Of a stretch of 64,000 nucleotides of DNA, positions 61,821 to 64,000 are shown piece after piece. The DNA is from Psychrobacillus sp. FSL K6-4046. Its GTDB lineage: Bacteria > Bacillota > Bacilli > Bacillales_A > Planococcaceae. The stretch's first letter is position 1; each line of letters starts with the position of its first letter. A model generated the notes under the pieces. That model did no database searches, was not told where the DNA came from, and was given only the letters and a program-made list of their open reading frames with translations. The stretch is from NCBI RefSeq assembly GCF_038624605.1, contig NZ_CP152020.1, positions 620,001-684,000 on the forward strand. Reading direction: 5' to 3'. The position numbers and the translations under genes are program-made.

Positions 61821-63397
61821 AATGGCAGGTTTCCTTTCTCTATTTCTTGTTGCAAGGCGCGAAGTCGGCGATACTTTTCACGAACACTTTCTACGTAAGC
61901 ATTCCAATAGTCAATTTCGTTTGCTTTCTTCGCCACCTGTTTCATTTTCTTCCAAACGCGAACAGCTTGCTTGTAGCTGTATCTGTTTTTTTCTTGGATA
62001 TAACGCATGGCATAATGATGATAAAGTGGAAGAAGTACTTCAGGAGCCTCCTCTCTTACAACCGCTAAACCACAGGACTCCGTATACTCTAGTGAAGAGT
62101 TGGTAGCCTGGTGAAGCGCCATCCATTCTTTATACCGCTTCTGTTCGATTAGTAAACTGGAGTATGCCTGGATCCCGTATAAACCAAAAGATAAATATAG
62201 CTTTTCCAGTTCCTCTGTTGTTAAGTCCACTTGGTTGAATAGTATTTGCAGTCTTCTAATGAGCATAACCTTTGCTGGATGTTGAATGACTTCCGTTAAA
62301 TAATAGGAGATATGAGGCAATAGCTTTCTACTCAGCTCATTTACTAAATCCTTGTTGGACGCATGTAGAGCCTTTTCACTAACCTCTACCCACTCTAGTA
62401 GTTGGTTTCTATCCATATTCTCCGCTGCTTCCAAAAGCTCATCAATCATAGACAGGGTAAGATAGAAATATGGCAGCACCATATTTAACATGAGTCCATC
62501 TTCTTCTATAGTAAGCTCCTGCAGGTATTTAACCTCTTGCATACGAGTAGCCTTATCCGTTACTAGGGCATCCCAGAAAGCCAAGTATATGTGCTTTCGG
62601 TAATAGATCAGCCCTTCCTCCTCATAGTAAAAGGAACGTATAATTTCCATCATTCGATCGTAAAACGGATCTGCTGCGAACATTCTAGGTTTTGCAGCTA
62701 GCTGGGACAGACTCTCATCTAAATCCTCCGTATAGTTTGTTAAAAACTGATACACTCGGTTGCGCATATTAGTTTCGGCATATTCATTAAAATAAAACCA
62801 GGCACGTTGCAGAATACCTAGCTTGACATACACATCAAAAATAGGTTGCCATTCTCGCTCAAATGGTCGAGATTTTCGAACCTGAGCTTCAAGGTCATGG
62901 ATTGCAAATTCTAACAAATAGAAGCTTGTTGGCGGGTAACTTGAGATAAACTTTCGGAAAAAATTATCGATAATTAAATCCCAGTTTTTCGGATTTCTTT
63001 CATTGGAAAGTAACGATAGTTGTAGATGCTCCGAGTTGGATTTCCAATTAGAAACCCAATCCGATAAGGAAAAGTTTTGTTGATATAGATAAAAAACGGC
63101 TGCAACAATATGTCTACATGGCTTTTGCATTTGGCAAGGACAATGAATGAGGTCTACCATCGGCAAATATTTAACCTCAATATTCGTTACATCTCGGATA
63201 ACAAAATCTACCCGGTTTTCGGATAGGGAATAATTTGATATGGATACCGCACCATTACGTACAAAAAAGGTTGCTCTTCTTACGAGTTCCTCATCTTCTG
63301 TGACTGTCGGATTTAATTTCTCTTCTATATTTCTCATCGATGTATCTATATATTCTTTATAATGACGAGCTAATTTTTGATACGAAGTTAGGTTCAA
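61817..63397 (-). CDS. ywqB: SWIM zinc-finger protein YwqB
   Basis: A 526-residue protein with a SWIM zinc finger near residue 75-100 (LIHCPCQMQKPCRHIVAAVF, CxC...CxH) followed by a long helical region (TPR-like repeats of about 400 residues). SWIM domains bind DNA or protein. On the minus strand AGGAGA is 7 bases before TTG 63397; the ATG at 63433 lies inside a TATAAT box and has no ribosome-binding site. It is operonic with ywqA. Confidence 0.85.
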   Translation of the reverse strand: MNLTSYQKLARHYKEYIDTSMRNIEEKLNPTVTEDEELVRRATFFVRNGAVSISNYSLSENRVDFVIRDVTNIEVKYLPMVDLIHCPCQMQKPCRHIVAAVFYLYQQNFSLSDWVSNWKSNSEHLQLSLLSNERNPKNWDLIIDNFFRKFISSYPPTSFYLLEFAIHDLEAQVRKSRPFEREWQPIFDVYVKLGILQRAWFYFNEYAETNMRNRVYQFLTNYTEDLDESLSQLAAKPRMFAADPFYDRMMEIIRSFYYEEEGLIYYRKHIYLAFWDALVTDKATRMQEVKYLQELTIEEDGLMLNMVLPYFYLTLSMIDELLEAAENMDRNQLLEWVEVSEKALHASNKDLVNELSRKLLPHISYYLTEVIQHPAKVMLIRRLQILFNQVDLTTEELEKLYLSFGLYGIQAYSSLLIEQKRYKEWMALHQATNSSLEYTESCGLAVVREEAPEVLLPLYHHYAMRYIQEKNRYSYKQAVRVWKKMKQVAKKANEIDYWNAYVESVREKYRRLRALQQEIEKGNLPL

Positions 63398-63431
63398 ACA
63401 AATCTCTCCTAATAAAAAAGGCTTTCCTTCC

Positions 63432-63437
63432 ATTATA
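63432..63437 (-). promoter_or_regulatory. -10 box of the ywqBA operon
   Basis: A perfect minus-strand TATAAT about 35 bases before the TTG start of ywqB. No strong -35 is present. Confidence 0.5.
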
Positions 63438-63499
63438 CGTTTAAACCTGCTCGAATAAAAGCCAAAGGGAGAGCAAAACTGTTTCCGAGGAAAAAAAGC

Positions 63500-63536
63500 A
63501 AAATAAAAAGCCTCACTAGTATTGAAGAAAGTGAGG
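63500..63536 (-). terminator. Rho-independent terminator of the XRE gene (minus strand)
   Basis: CCTCACT and AGTGAGG flank a 12-base loop; on the minus strand CTTTTTATTTT follows. Confidence 0.8.
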
Positions 63537-63539
63537 ACC

Positions 63540-63935
63540 TTACTCTGTTTTTAATTTCTTTATATACCGCTTGAGCTCTTTGTCGTCGTTAGAATGTGAT
63601 TTAATATCCATCACTAACTCACGGAACTCTTTCAGATGCTGTAGTGGTGCGATGTTTTCCTCGTAAAAGGACTCTAAGTATCTTGCTCGGCTTTCTCGCG
63701 CCTCTAGCCCAGGGTTCTTACTTTTAGAAGGCTTGCCCATCAGCATATGTAAAAAATCATCCTTAGGTATGGCATAAACCTCCTGGATTGTTCCCAGTAA
63801 GGTGATAGGGATTGCTAAATCACCTTTTTCGTACTTAGACAAAGCAGAATGATCAATGCCCATTCTTTTCGCAGCTTCCATTTGTGTAATATCTAATTGT
63901 TCACGGTACGCTCGGATATGCTCGTAAAAGGCCAT
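63540..63935 (-). CDS. XRE-family transcriptional regulator
   Basis: A 131-residue protein with an N-terminal lambda-repressor-type helix-turn-helix (about residues 8-62): LDITQMEAAKRMGIDHSALSK and YEKGDLAIPITLL. The C-terminal 60 residues are charged and helical and may dimerise or bind a partner. On the minus strand GAGGAGG precedes the ATG. It is monocistronic, near ywqBA. Its targets are unknown. Confidence 0.85.
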   Translation of the reverse strand: MAFYEHIRAYREQLDITQMEAAKRMGIDHSALSKYEKGDLAIPITLLGTIQEVYAIPKDDFLHMLMGKPSKSKNPGLEARESRARYLESFYEENIAPLQHLKEFRELVMDIKSHSNDDKELKRYIKKLKTE

Positions 63936-64000
63936 ATAATTCCTCCTCTACAATGCCACAAGAATAACGAAAAGAGAGAAGGTTAGATTAAAAATCGCCA

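Noticed and set aside
63398-63433. ATG at 63433 as the ywqB start
   Set aside because: The codon overlaps a TATAAT promoter box and has no ribosome-binding site; the TTG at 63397 has one.

Overview
The window is a low-GC Firmicutes chromosome segment from a motile, endospore-forming relative of Bacillus. The gene order follows the Bacillus subtilis ywjF-to-ywqB region closely: fadF, acdA, rpoE, pyrG, ywjG, spo0F, fbaA, tal, murA2, glpX, rho, rpmE, tdk, prfA, prmC, spoIIR, ywlC, mntP, ywlE, rpiB, ywlG, glyA, upp, the atp operon, ywzB, murA, spoIID, spoIIQ, spoIIID, mbl, flhO, flhP, fabZ, ywpF, ssbB, ywqA and ywqB. The extra cobalamin/IcmF genes and the dense intergenic repeats fit a Planococcaceae-type bacillus (Psychrobacillus, Sporosarcina or Lysinibacillus relatives); that placement is an inference from gene content only.

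Layout. 1-4 kb: the end of a probable cobalamin-precursor transporter, an alpha-ribazole-kinase-like gene, a MHYT-GGDEF-EAL membrane protein and a HAD phosphatase. 4.2-5.2 kb: a tandem array and a twin 122-bp repeat. 5.4-16.1 kb: an acyl-CoA oxidation cluster (FadF-type FeS oxidoreductase, thiolase, hydroxyacyl-CoA dehydrogenase, two acyl-CoA dehydrogenases, a TetR regulator and the B12-dependent mutase IcmF), with a FadR-like palindrome inside the first promoter. 16.4-24.8 kb: RNA polymerase delta, CTP synthase with a reiterative-initiation attenuator, the sporulation phosphorelay protein Spo0F, glycolysis and pentose-phosphate enzymes, MurA2 and GlpX. 25-30 kb: rho, a three-gene ECF sigma/PadR/HAAS-FtsW cassette inserted between rho and rpmE, then rpmE and tdk. 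30.7-40.1 kb: translation termination (prfA, prmC), spoIIR, tRNA t6A synthesis, Mn efflux, arginine phosphatase, a chemoreceptor-like protein, rpiB, glyA and upp. 40.4-47.6 kb: the nine-gene F1Fo ATP synthase operon with a leader of about 320 nt. 48-59 kb: murA, sporulation engulfment genes, mbl, two flagellar rod/hook proteins, fabZ and ssbB. 59-64 kb, minus strand: the SNF2/SWIM pair ywqA-ywqB and an XRE regulator.

What stands out is the intergenic DNA. Four arrays at different loci share a repeat step of about 21 bp (two helical turns) but have unrelated unit sequences. The two long arrays are both built from higher-order blocks of five units in which one unit is 19 bp. Because that short unit breaks the reading frame, coding is unlikely. 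Four further families of dispersed or tandem structured repeats lie in other gaps. The most system-like gene group without a B. subtilis counterpart at this place is the ECF sigma-PadR-HAAS/FtsW operon.

Start codons were moved from the longest open frame wherever a Shine-Dalgarno sequence and family length pointed to a downstream ATG, GTG or TTG. All functional calls come from motif and family recognition by eye; no database search was run.
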